Below, piece by piece: positions 1 through 8,066 of a DNA stretch of 63,053 bases. The stretch spans positions 1-63,053 of the forward strand of contig CAJTPO010000027.1 of NCBI GenBank assembly GCA_910578115.1, read 5' to 3'. Source of the DNA: an uncultured Lachnospiraceae bacterium (GTDB taxonomy: Bacteria; Bacillota; Clostridia; Lachnospirales; Lachnospiraceae). Each line of letters opens with the position of its first letter. Positions within the stretch are counted from its first letter, which is position 1. The notes under the pieces are model-generated. The model saw nothing but the letters and a program-made list of their open reading frames with translations. It was not told the origin of the DNA and did not search any database. The position numbers were made by a program, and so were the translations under genes.

Positions 1-466
1 CCGACACAAACTCGCAGTTGAAAAATCAGCACATCAGTGTGATTTTTCAACCTTACAACCTCCCATTCTTCGGTCTGCTTTACTTCCTCCACGATACTGT
101 CCAAATGCAGGATCCGTTTATCCATAACAGAAATATCAGCATTTTCAAGCGTGGTATGCTTCATATACTGTAGCAGACTGACCAGCTCGGCTCTGCCATT
201 CCTGCTCATCACATTCAAAAAAATCTTACTCGTACCGTCTTCCAGTAACAGCTCAGGCACCTCTGCACACTGTTCCCTGAAAGTGTACATCGCCAGATCT
301 TTCCCGAAAATATCTTCCGGTTCTCATTATCGCTCCACAACCCTTGTGTGGGCTCCATATGCCCTGTGTTCATTTTCGATGACGTTTTTCTGCTTTTTTC
401 ATTCTGCTGCATATTATATCCTCTCTTTTGTAAAGACAGAGAGGATATCGTCAGTAATCCCGTCAT
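1..466 (-). pseudogene. Decayed Rpn-family (PD-(D/E)XK) nuclease/transposase, C-terminal part
   Basis: Two reading frames on the minus strand together give the C-terminal third of an Rpn/YhgA-like protein. One frame (about 290 to the window edge) reads PELLLEDGTSKIFLN, then RAELVSLLQYM, then a conserved-looking tail ending TEEWEVVRL. The other frame carries the upstream piece (215-466), and stops interrupt the joined frame near 310-345. The PELxLxDGTxKIFLN and LLxYM patterns are typical of this family, which is abundant and often decayed in Lachnospiraceae. The tail runs without a stop into hairpin repeat copy A at the left edge. The nuclease core is absent, so the gene is probably not functional. 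Confidence 0.6.
3..55 (-). repeat. Hairpin repeat, copy A (cut by window edge)
   Basis: Positions 1-54 match 7947-8000 with one mismatch. The hairpin at 17-51 has a 12-bp stem (GTTGAAAAATCA) and a loop containing CATCAG. The outer part of a second hairpin (cacaaactcg) reaches the window edge. Upstream in the minus-strand sense, GGGAGG lies at about 59-64. By analogy with the other copies, a minus-strand gene should start just left of the window. Confidence 0.8.
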
Positions 467-726
467 TTTCCTCCCTGCAGTTATTTAGTTATAAGCAGGG
501 AGTTCTCGCAGAGATAACTCTGCATAGATACGGATTTTGCGTCAATCCGTTAAGATATCATGGGAATCTTAGATCTGTTCTTTGCTTGAAAATGATTGTA
601 GCATATTCTTTTTTCCATTACAAGATAAAATTAAATAAAGTGCATTGTCCGGGCATTTCCCAAAACGGCCCGATTCCGTAACAGGAGAATCGAAGGCTGA
701 ATTGTTACTAAGCCACCTGCTGTTCG

Positions 727-755
727 TTGACTTTAAAAAACTTCCTTTATATAAT
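727..755 (+). promoter_or_regulatory. Sigma-A type promoter for the PepSY lipoprotein gene
   Basis: TTGACT at 727-732 and a perfect TATAAT at 750-755 are separated by 17 bases, about 85 bases ahead of the ATG at 843. Apart from this promoter the gap 467-842 shows no gene. Confidence 0.65.
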
Positions 756-842
756 AATATAGTAAAATAAAATCAGACCTGAAAAAGTTTTACGAAGATT
801 TTATACTAAATAAAACACAGGCATATATTAGAGGAGGAGACC

Positions 843-1943
843 ATGAAGCAGAATCGTATTTTAAAAACCGCAAAAATCATTTTTGTCACCAACTGTATGC
901 TGTTCTCGCTGACCGGCTGTGGGAACACGGCTTCTCAGGCACCGGTTCCGATAGAAGAATCGGCCGACGAGGTTAATACCGCGCCCGAAGAAACAGGCAC
1001 TTCCACAACGGGGGCCGACTACCTGACCCTGGCGGAAGCCAAGTCCATCGTTCTTGAAAATGCGGGACTTACCGAAGAAAGTGTGCATTTCGTGCGCACA
1101 CAGCTGGATACCGCACAGGAAACTGCCCGTTATGACATGGAATTCCTCTGCGAAACTGCCGCTTATGGCTATTCCGTCAACGCCTTGACCGGGGAAATTC
1201 TTTCCATGAGCTGTGAGAGCGGCAGCTATGATCTGGCTGCTTTTTCTTCGTCGAATGCGGCTGCTTCTGCCACAGAAATTGGAACGGGGCAAACGAAGGA
1301 TGCCGATACGGCAGCTTCCCAACCAGAATCAGCACAGGATGACAGCATGGCCGGTTCCCAATCCGCAACAACGCAGAGTGGCGACACAGCCGATTCACAA
1401 ACCGACGCAAAACAGAATGGCAGCACGACCAATTCACAGACCGACACAAAACAGCCACAAAACAACAACGCATCCGGCGCATCGGAACAGCAGTACATCG
1501 GCACCGAAGCCGCCAAGCTGGCCGCTTTGAACCACGCAGGCTTAAAGAGCGACGAAGTGAACTTCGTGCACGCACATTTGGAATCGGATGACGGGATCTG
1601 GCAATATGATATAGAATTTCACAAGGATACTACAGAATACGATTACGATATCGACGCCCTGACCGGGGAAGTTCTCTCCTTCGATCACGACGCTGAGTAT
1701 TATCATCATGCACAGGCAGCCAATGCCGGCAGTGAACAGATTACGGAAGAACAGGCCAAACAGCTGGCTCTCCAACATGCCGGCGTGGCCGAAAAAGACG
1801 CCCAGCGTCTGCAGATCGAATTCGACTACGACGACGGGCGTGGTGAATATGAAGTGGAATGGTACGTGGGACGGACAGAATATTCCTGCGATGTGGATGC
1901 CGTCACCGGCTCCATTCTCAGTTATGATAAGGAACTGGATTGA
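843..1943 (+). CDS. PepSY-repeat lipoprotein
   Basis: This is a secreted, membrane-anchored protein of 366 residues. It starts with a basic N-terminus and hydrophobic stretch ending in a lipobox (LTGC, Cys at about residue 26). Three PepSY-like repeats follow, near residues 59-130, 218-285 and 297-364. Each begins with an AKxxALxHAG-type helix and ends with a DALTGExLS-type hairpin. The first two are joined by a long Ser/Thr/Gln/Asn-rich linker (about 140-215) with repeated SQ and NSQTD units. PepSY domains are linked to protease inhibition or cell-surface roles, but no partner is visible here. The ribosome binding site is GGAGGAG. The stop codon abuts the stop of the convergent DeoR gene with no room for a terminator. 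Confidence 0.85.
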   Translation: MKQNRILKTAKIIFVTNCMLFSLTGCGNTASQAPVPIEESADEVNTAPEETGTSTTGADYLTLAEAKSIVLENAGLTEESVHFVRTQLDTAQETARYDMEFLCETAAYGYSVNALTGEILSMSCESGSYDLAAFSSSNAAASATEIGTGQTKDADTAASQPESAQDDSMAGSQSATTQSGDTADSQTDAKQNGSTTNSQTDTKQPQNNNASGASEQQYIGTEAAKLAALNHAGLKSDEVNFVHAHLESDDGIWQYDIEFHKDTTEYDYDIDALTGEVLSFDHDAEYYHHAQAANAGSEQITEEQAKQLALQHAGVAEKDAQRLQIEFDYDDGRGEYEVEWYVGRTEYSCDVDAVTGSILSYDKELD

Positions 1944-2684
1944 TTAACAGACTATCATATCTGCGGCCTCTGCGTATTCTTCCGGCGCGGCATCAGTCAA
2001 AAGCGTGCCGGTGGCCAAGGCCGCAAAAGTCACGGCGCTGACCACATTAAACTTACTGTTGTCGCACAGAAAATACTGTTTTCTGCACTGCTGTGCCGCG
2101 GTTCTTTTTACCAGCGCCTCATCCGCATCCGGTGTCGTGTGCCCGGCTGTAAGACTTATGCCGTTGGTGCCGAAAAAGCCTTTCGTAAAGTGATAGTCCT
2201 TAAGCGCCAGCGCGGCCATGGTTCCCACGACGGCTTCCGTGGTGCTCTTAAGCGTTCCGCCGATCAAAATCACATGAATGCCCTTCGCCGCCAGACGCTG
2301 TGCGTGGGCCACCGCATTGGTGACGAAGGTGGCCCGTGTGTCTTCGATGAAATCCAGCATATAGCCGGTAGTCGTTCCGGCATCCAGATAGATAAAATCC
2401 TGGGGCTCGATCAAAGATACCGCATACTGCGCGATCTTTCTTTTCTCTTCCCGGTGCACCTCGGTCCGCTGTGTTACCGTCTGCTCCGCCGCCTGATAAA
2501 TATTGTCCGAGAGTACCGCTCCGCCAAACACCTTTACCAGTTTTCCCGCCTTATCCAGCACGACGATATCTCTTCTGGCGGTAGATTCAGAGATATCCAG
2601 AAGCCTTGTCAGTTCGGTCACCGTCACGCTCCGCTTCTCCTCCAGAATCTTCAAGATCATCTCATATCTCTGTTCCGATAACAT
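1944..2684 (-). CDS. DeoR-family transcriptional regulator of the fructose operon
   Basis: The 246-residue protein has an N-terminal winged helix-turn-helix (LLDISESTARRDIVVLDKAG, residues 25-44) and a C-terminal DeoRC sugar-phosphate sensor domain with the DAGTTT motif near residue 100. In this family the ligand is usually a phosphorylated sugar, and in fructose operons fructose-1-phosphate. It is the last gene of the leftward train fruK-fruA-HPr-deoR, the reverse of the common fruR-first order. It is therefore probably autoregulated through the promoter at 6141-6169. Candidate operators lie upstream of fruK. Confidence 0.88.
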   Translation of the reverse strand: MLSEQRYEMILKILEEKRSVTVTELTRLLDISESTARRDIVVLDKAGKLVKVFGGAVLSDNIYQAAEQTVTQRTEVHREEKRKIAQYAVSLIEPQDFIYLDAGTTTGYMLDFIEDTRATFVTNAVAHAQRLAAKGIHVILIGGTLKSTTEAVVGTMAALALKDYHFTKGFFGTNGISLTAGHTTPDADEALVKRTAAQQCRKQYFLCDNSKFNVVSAVTFAALATGTLLTDAAPEEYAEAADMIVC

Positions 2685-2735
2685 AGTTCTCCTCCGTGTA
2701 CCTTAATCGGCAGAAGCCGCTCCAGTGCAAGTCCT

Positions 2736-2993
2736 TTACAGATTATCCTGCATAAACTTACTGATCGCTTCACACGCCGCATCTTCGTCGGCTCCCTCAA
2801 AAGTAAGCGTCACCTCGTTGCCTTTCTTAACACCAAGGCCCATGATCCCGAAGATCTTCTTACAGTCGCCGGACTTACCGTCCTTTGCAAGTTTGATACT
2901 GCACTCAAAAGCCTTGGCCGCCTTCACCAACTCCCCTGCCGGACGTGCGTGGATTCCTTCCTGGTCGGTAATTACATACTTGAATTCTTTCAT
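2736..2993 (-). CDS. HPr-like phosphocarrier protein lacking Ser46
   Basis: This 85-residue HPr carries phosphate from enzyme I to PTS EIIA domains. The start at 2993 (MKEFKYV) is chosen because it gives the normal HPr length and numbering and has GGAGAAG upstream; a longer frame to 3044 has no family support. The active-site motif GIHARPAG puts the catalytic histidine at residue 15, as in the family. Position 46, normally the serine phosphorylated by HPr kinase in Firmicutes, is lysine (CKKIFGIM), and the usual MSLG reads MGLG. The gene sits between fruA and the regulator, so it is probably a pathway-dedicated HPr that escapes HPr-kinase control. A general HPr is expected elsewhere. Confidence 0.9.
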   Translation of the reverse strand: MKEFKYVITDQEGIHARPAGELVKAAKAFECSIKLAKDGKSGDCKKIFGIMGLGVKKGNEVTLTFEGADEDAACEAISKFMQDNL

Positions 2994-3081
2994 GATGCTT
3001 CTCCTCTTTTCTTTTATTTTATAATTTTCCTGTTCACTATTCAATATCTGTTTCTTTTAAAAATACTTCCCGATGATTTCT

Positions 3082-3122
3082 AATTCTGTCAATCTGCCAA
3101 TCTGTCATTCTGTCATTCTGCC
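3082..3122. repeat. Short tandem repeat between fruA and the HPr gene
   Basis: Four to five imperfect copies of a 9-10 base unit (tctgtcatt / tctgccaat) fill the middle of the 190-base gap between the fruA stop and the HPr start. No function is evident. Confidence 0.5.
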
Positions 3123-3183
3123 AAAACAATCTTACTCCGCCTTGTTTTGATACGCCATCACTTTTTACAGGTGCTTTTCATGA

Positions 3184-5097
3184 TCATTCCACATTTTTCT
3201 TCAGCACGCCCAGCAGTACCGTCGAGACCAGCGTTCCCACGATCAGCGCCACCACGTACATCAGCGGGCTGCCTACTACCGGGAATACGAAGATTCCGCC
3301 GTGAGGCGCCATCAGCGTACAGCCGAATACCATGGACAGCGCTCCGGCCACACCCGAACCTGCGATGCAGGCCGGCAGAACGTGCAGCGGATCGGATGCC
3401 GCAAAGGGAATCGCTCCTTCCGTGATAAATGCCAGACCCATGATGAAGTTGGTGGGGCCGGATTCTCTTTCTTCTTTCGTAAACTTCTTCTTGAAGAAAA
3501 GGGTTGCCAGCGCGATGGCACAGGGCGGTGTCATACCACCGATCATAACTGCCGCCATAATGTCATAATTTCCTGCCGCGATGGCCGCCGTACCGAACAC
3601 ATATGCCGCTTTGTTGAAAGGGCCGCCCATATCAATGGCCATCATGCCGCCCAAGATCAGCCCGAGGATGACTTTGCTCGTTCCGCCCATGCTGGTCAGT
3701 CCGTTGTTCAGTGCCGTATTGAGTCCGCCCATCACCGGCTCTACCAGAAAGGACATAATCAGACCCATGATCAGAAGTCCAACCAGCGGGTAGATCAGTA
3801 CCGGTGCGATTTTTTCCAGAAAATCGGGCAGTTTATCACAGATCCTGCGCAGCACTACGATCGTGTAACCCGCCAGGAAACCGGCCGCCAGTGCACCCAG
3901 AAAACCGGACTTTCCGCCAGAAGCAATCATGCCACCCACAAATCCAAGAGCCAGCGCCGGTCTGTCACCGATGGCCATGGCGATGAAGCCCGCCAGTACC
4001 GGAAGCATAAAACCGAATGCCGTATCTCCCAACTGCTTGAACCATGCGGCCGCAGGCGTGATCGTACCGAAATTCGCTCTCTCCGCCACATCCAGGGCAT
4101 TCATATCCACGCTCAGACCGTCAATCAAAAAGGCGATCGCGATCAGGATACCGCCGCCCACCACGAACGGAAGCATATGAGAAACGCCATTCATCAGCTG
4201 CGTGTAGATCTGGTGTCCCGCACTGCCGCTTTTTCCGGAAGTCTGAGCCGCAGGCCGTGCTCCGGCCGCTGCCACGTAAACCGGCACATCGCCGCGAATA
4301 GCGCGATCCAAAAGCTCACCTGCCTTGCTGATTCCGTCCGAAACCTGACACTCGATAACTTTCTTGCCGGCAAAACGATCCATGGGCACCTGCGCGTCGG
4401 CCGCGACAATAATGCAGTCAGCCTCTTCAATTTCTTTCGCCGTAAGGACATTTTTGGCTCCGCCGGAACCTCTTGTCTCGATCTTGACAAAACAGTTTCT
4501 CTCTTTTGCCGCCTTCTCGATTCCTTCCGCCGCCATATAGGTGTGAGCAATCCCAGTCGGGCAGGAGGTCACCGCCAGAATCTTCACCTGACCCGCATCG
4601 GCCGAACCGGTATCCGCCAACCGCTCGTCTATGCTGGCCTTCTCGTCGTCCGCCTTGTCGATGATCGCCAGAAATTCCTCCACCGACGCTGCATTCCGCA
4701 AACTGTCGGAAAAGTCCTCATCCATCATCAAGACGGACAACTTGCTCAATACGTCCAGATGCACGTTATCTTCTGTGTTGGGAGCCGCGATCAGGAAAAT
4801 CAGCGTCACTGGTTCACCGTCCAGCGCATCAAAGTCCACGCCGTCTTTTACTACCATCGCCGCCAGGCCGGGGCTTGTCACCGCATCACATTTGCCGTGG
4901 GGAATCGCTATGCCTTCCCCGATTCCGGTGGTACTCTCTTCCTCTCTCGCATACACCTGTCTGCGGTACACTTCCTTGTCATTGATCCTGCCGCTTCGCA
5001 TCATCAGCTCCACAACCTGATCCAGCGCCTCTTCCTTGTTCGCCGGCGCTCCGGCAAGAGAAATGCTTCTCTTATCCAGAAGTTCTGTAATTCTCAT
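3184..5097 (-). CDS. fruA: PTS fructose transporter subunit EIIABC
   Basis: This membrane permease imports fructose and phosphorylates it to fructose-1-phosphate. Domains run in the order EIIA (about 1-150, phospho-His67 in AIPHGKC), EIIB (about 172-265, phospho-Cys179 in TSCPTGIAHT) and EIIC (about 295-630, around ten membrane segments with GGMMAIDMGGPFNKAAY). The start at 5097 (MRITELL) follows GGAGGAG; the longer frame to 5130 begins inside the ribosome binding region. Length is 637 residues, normal for a three-domain fruA. It lies 68 bases after fruK in the same operon. Confidence 0.95.
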   Translation of the reverse strand: MRITELLDKRSISLAGAPANKEEALDQVVELMMRSGRINDKEVYRRQVYAREEESTTGIGEGIAIPHGKCDAVTSPGLAAMVVKDGVDFDALDGEPVTLIFLIAAPNTEDNVHLDVLSKLSVLMMDEDFSDSLRNAASVEEFLAIIDKADDEKASIDERLADTGSADAGQVKILAVTSCPTGIAHTYMAAEGIEKAAKERNCFVKIETRGSGGAKNVLTAKEIEEADCIIVAADAQVPMDRFAGKKVIECQVSDGISKAGELLDRAIRGDVPVYVAAAGARPAAQTSGKSGSAGHQIYTQLMNGVSHMLPFVVGGGILIAIAFLIDGLSVDMNALDVAERANFGTITPAAAWFKQLGDTAFGFMLPVLAGFIAMAIGDRPALALGFVGGMIASGGKSGFLGALAAGFLAGYTIVVLRRICDKLPDFLEKIAPVLIYPLVGLLIMGLIMSFLVEPVMGGLNTALNNGLTSMGGTSKVILGLILGGMMAIDMGGPFNKAAYVFGTAAIAAGNYDIMAAVMIGGMTPPCAIALATLFFKKKFTKEERESGPTNFIMGLAFITEGAIPFAASDPLHVLPACIAGSGVAGALSMVFGCTLMAPHGGIFVFPVVGSPLMYVVALIVGTLVSTVLLGVLKKNVE

Positions 5098-5165
5098 CGT
5101 ACTACTCCTCCTATTTTCCCTGTCTTCCATTTACCCGCATGTTTCGATTGGCTGGCTCGCTGGAT

Positions 5166-6095
5166 TTACTGCTTTGCGTTTGCCTGCCGTTTCCTCACCT
5201 GCCGGTAGACGGCTTCCACTTCTTCCTTCGTCGCCAGTTGTTCGGAGAAAGCGCTGGCGCTTCCCGCCGCTATTCCCATGGCAAAAGCATAGCTATAATC
5301 TTTCTGCTCCATCCAGCCTGCGAGAAAACCGGCCACCATGGAGTCTCCCGCCCCCACGCCGTTGATCAGCCGTCCTTCCGGAGCCGGCGCGTCATGAATG
5401 CTGCCGTCCCCAGCTGCCAGCACGGCTCCTTCACCGGCCATGGAAACAAGCACATTCACTGCCCCCATCTCCTGCATCTTCTTCGCAATCGGCATCACTT
5501 CTTCCCTTGTCTTAAGCTCCACGCCGAAGATCTCACCCAGCTCATGATTGTTCGGTTTAACCAGAAAAGGATGATACGCCAGTACATTGACCAGCAGATC
5601 TTTCGTGGCATCCACTGCGATCATCACACCCCGGCCTTCCAGCCGCTCCATGATCCTTCTGTACATATCGTCCGGCATGGAACTGGGAATGCTTCCGGCA
5701 AGGATCAGCACATCACCATCTCCCAGAATGTCGAGTTTCTCCAACAGCTCCTGCACATGCCGCTCACTGATCTGCGGCCCGCAGCCGTTGATCTCCGTCC
5801 CGTCGATGGATTGCAGCTTCACATTGATCCGCGATATGCCGTTGTTTATCCGGATCAGATCCGCCCTTACCCCCATCTGCTCTATCCGGCGGACAATCTC
5901 CTCTCCCGTAAATCCCGCCACGAACCCAAGCGCCGTATTCTCAATGCCCAGATTGCCAAGCACCATGGAAACATTTAATCCCTTCCCGCCGGGAAGCATC
6001 AGCTCCGAACTGGTCCGGTTCGTCAATCCCAGCTTAAAGTCCTCGACCGAAACGATATAGTCCAGCGATGGATTAAAAGTAACCGTATAAATCAT
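5166..6095 (-). CDS. fruK: 1-phosphofructokinase
   Basis: A PfkB-family kinase of 309 residues that converts fructose-1-phosphate to fructose-1,6-bisphosphate. The N-terminus TVTFNPSLDY, the substrate region GGKGLNVS and the C-terminal anion-hole motif GVGAGDSMVAG are typical of FruK/LacC kinases. It is the first gene of the fructose operon and is preceded by a good promoter. The ribosome binding site GGGGAGGG lies just ahead of the ATG. Confidence 0.95.
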   Translation of the reverse strand: MIYTVTFNPSLDYIVSVEDFKLGLTNRTSSELMLPGGKGLNVSMVLGNLGIENTALGFVAGFTGEEIVRRIEQMGVRADLIRINNGISRINVKLQSIDGTEINGCGPQISERHVQELLEKLDILGDGDVLILAGSIPSSMPDDMYRRIMERLEGRGVMIAVDATKDLLVNVLAYHPFLVKPNNHELGEIFGVELKTREEVMPIAKKMQEMGAVNVLVSMAGEGAVLAAGDGSIHDAPAPEGRLINGVGAGDSMVAGFLAGWMEQKDYSYAFAMGIAAGSASAFSEQLATKEEVEAVYRQVRKRQANAKQ

Positions 6096-6140
6096 CTCTT
6101 GCCCTCCCCTTTCTTAGTTTGTATCATTTACTGTAGTTGC

Positions 6141-6169
6141 ATTATATATTCATATTCAGCCAAAATCAA
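6141..6169 (-). promoter_or_regulatory. Promoter of the fructose operon
   Basis: Read on the minus strand, TTGATT (6169-6164) and TATAAT (6146-6141) are separated by 17 bases, about 45 bases ahead of the fruK start. Confidence 0.7.
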
Positions 6170-6196
6170 TCATATTTATTCACAAAAATTCACTTT

Positions 6197-6261
6197 TCAT
6201 TTTGTTTATTTTGCTTAAATTTGAATTATTATGACCGTTTTAAATCATTTTCGTTTGTTTT
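6197..6261. promoter_or_regulatory. Candidate DeoR/FruR operator pair
   Basis: Two direct copies of a T-rich box, tcattttgtttatttt at 6197-6212 and tcattttcgtttgtttt at 6245-6261, lie 48 bases apart upstream of the fruK promoter. DeoR-family sites are often repeats of this TTTCGTTT-like type. Binding is inferred only from position and resemblance. Confidence 0.4.
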
Positions 6262-6473
6262 AACGGCTTATATGCATCAATTTCAGTCAAAGAGAACAGC
6301 TATTCTTAAAATCAGTCAATCCAACTCATTTACCCTGGCTTTTAAAAAATCAGCTCATCTACAAACAGCTCCACTCAGATGGAAACCGGAAAAGAATTGT
6401 CCGGCGTAAAAATATACGGCTGCATGATCTCAGGCACCCGTATGCCAAGCCCACGACAAAAAATAATATGAAA

Positions 6474-6515
6474 ACAGCAATTGCAAACATATTTCTTTAT
6501 GCTTACAATTGCTGT
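6474..6515 (-). terminator. Likely terminator of the 4-hydroxybutyrate gene train
   Basis: A perfect 10-bp inverted repeat (acagcaattg / caattgctgt) with a 22-base loop is followed, in the minus-strand sense, by TTTTCATATTATTTTTT. It lies about 225 bases after the last gene of the train. Otherwise the gap 6262-6740 has no convincing gene. Confidence 0.5.
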
Positions 6516-6670
6516 TCATACCCTAATGAAACAGGTGACAAATAAAGCTGATACAAAATCTAATTGCTGGGATATATTCTTAAAGTAAAAAAGCCGCCTT
6601 TTAACATGTAGTGAAAAGGTATATTCCGGTTTGTAGAATTGAAATCCCACGCCGGGAACCCTGGAATACC

Positions 6671-6703
6671 GCCGGCGGGAAGCATCTGCCGCTCCCCACC
6701 GGC
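6671..6703 (-). other. GC-rich hairpin after the 4-hydroxybutyrate dehydrogenase gene
   Basis: The arms gccggcggg and cccaccggc pair with one G-T and enclose a 15-base loop, 38 bases after the stop codon. No T-run follows, so it may be an mRNA 3' stabiliser rather than a terminator. Confidence 0.45.
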
Positions 6704-6740
6704 TATGTATGCATCCGGGTGTCAGGCCCCCTCTTTAGCA

Positions 6741-7862
6741 CTAAAATGCATTCCGATAAATTTGTAAGATATCATCCCTCGTCAACGGAACATAGTTGTT
6801 CTTAAGCAGCCGCTGCTGGGTTTCCATCACGTTCTCTGCATATTGCGCAAGCTCCTGCGCCGTAACGCCGTAAAACTGCATGGGTTTTCTCTCCTGCACC
6901 TGGCCCAACAGCGCAAACAGGTTTTCCAGTGCAGCTTCCGGAGCACAGTCGAGCAGACTGCCAAGCATTGTTCTCAGCTGATATAACCTGCCATCCGGCT
7001 TCTTTTCCATATAAGCCCTCATGACCGGTTCAAACATCACATGATTGGCTTCACCGTGCGGCACATGATGTACGCCGCCAAGCGGATAACTGAGTGCATG
7101 GACCGCCGCACATCCTGCATGGCCAAAAGCGATACCCGCATAATTCGATGCTCGAAGAAGCGCTGCCCCATACTGCTTCCAGCCATCTGGTTGCGCACTG
7201 GCAACGGCCACCTTCCAGCTGTGAATCAGCAGACTGACTGCCTGTTCGGAAAACAGCTCACTGAGAGAACATGCCTGGGGTGAAAGATAACTTTCCACTG
7301 CATGAACCATCGCATCGATCGAGCTGGCAGCATATACTTTATACGGCAGACCTTCCAGCAGTTCAGGGATCAGAACCGCTTCATCCGCAAACATCGCCGA
7401 AGAAGCCAGGCCCTGTTTTATTCCCTTGTCCGTACGGTTGATGATCGCAATATTGGTCACTTCACTGCCCGTTCCGCAGGTTGTCGGTACGATGAGCAGT
7501 GGATGTACCTTTTGCAGGGCATCCATACGCCCATACAGATCCGCGACCCTGTCATCCGCCTCCGCTACCGCCAGCACCTTGGCAAGATCAATGATCGTAC
7601 CGCCGCCCACCGCAACGATCCTGTCATACGCGCTGTCCTTTAACTCCTCTAAAACAGCATCTGCCATCACATCAGTCGGCTCCCCCATCCCATACTTTTC
7701 CACAAATAAAATCCGACAATCCAAGTGAAGCTCCTCGATCTTCGGCTTATAGATCCACTCGTTGGTCAGGATCAGATCCCCCGCCTGCAGCCCGGCCTCC
7801 CCGGCAAATTCAGCAAATCTTTCATATTCTCTTATTTTCGGTACAATCTGAAACGCTTTCAT
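6741..7862 (-). CDS. 4hbD: NAD-dependent 4-hydroxybutyrate dehydrogenase (iron-type alcohol dehydrogenase)
   Basis: This enzyme interconverts succinate semialdehyde and 4-hydroxybutyrate. The 373-residue protein follows the Clostridium kluyveri 4HbD pattern over its full length: FILTNEF-like DLILTNEW near residue 35, the GGGTIID nucleotide motif, PTTCGTGSEVTN, and metal ligands in DAMVHAVE, FGHAGCAAVHALSYP and HHVPHGEANH. The start at 7862 (MKAFQIV) is chosen because the upstream in-frame ATG at 7874 lies inside hairpin repeat copy B, whose GGAGG serves this start. It is the last gene of the train that begins with the TRAP transporter. Confidence 0.88.
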   Translation of the reverse strand: MKAFQIVPKIREYERFAEFAGEAGLQAGDLILTNEWIYKPKIEELHLDCRILFVEKYGMGEPTDVMADAVLEELKDSAYDRIVAVGGGTIIDLAKVLAVAEADDRVADLYGRMDALQKVHPLLIVPTTCGTGSEVTNIAIINRTDKGIKQGLASSAMFADEAVLIPELLEGLPYKVYAASSIDAMVHAVESYLSPQACSLSELFSEQAVSLLIHSWKVAVASAQPDGWKQYGAALLRASNYAGIAFGHAGCAAVHALSYPLGGVHHVPHGEANHVMFEPVMRAYMEKKPDGRLYQLRTMLGSLLDCAPEAALENLFALLGQVQERKPMQFYGVTAQELAQYAENVMETQQRLLKNNYVPLTRDDILQIYRNAF

Positions 7863-7868
7863 CTTTTC

Positions 7869-7998
7869 CTCCATTCCGAAGCAGTTTTTTGCGAAGGCTG
7901 TGAGCCAAATCTCAAATTTGGCTCTGCAATCCCGAGTTTGTGGCTCCGGCACAAACTCGCAGTTGAAAAATCAGCACATCAGTGTGATTTTTCAACCT
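7869..7998 (-). repeat. Three-hairpin repeat, copy B, in front of 4hbD
   Basis: In gene orientation the element holds, in order, hairpin III (7996-7962, 12-bp stem, loop with CTGATG), hairpin II (7959-7933, perfect stem CGAGTTTGTG / CACAAACTCG) and hairpin I (7924-7902, GAGCCAAAT / ATTTGGCTC). It then ends in TTCGGAATGGAGG, which supplies the Shine-Dalgarno sequence of 4hbD. The same TTCGGAATGGAGG also lies just upstream of the element (7999-8013), so it forms a flanking direct repeat. The AATG inside the repeat makes an in-frame upstream start 12 bases before the true one. Confidence 0.8.
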
Positions 7999-8066
7999 TC
8001 CCTCCATTCCGAAGCGCACTGCTCCCCATATATCCACAAGGCAAAATACGCATGCTCAATCCGTCT

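Noticed and set aside
861..1778. Several overlapping open frames on both strands within the PepSY gene
   Set aside because: They are frame shadows; only the lipoprotein frame has a ribosome binding site, signal peptide and domain repeats.
3301..5208. A 635-codon plus-strand open frame opposite fruA
   Set aside because: Its sequence is low-complexity His/Arg-rich antisense of a clearly identified PTS gene.
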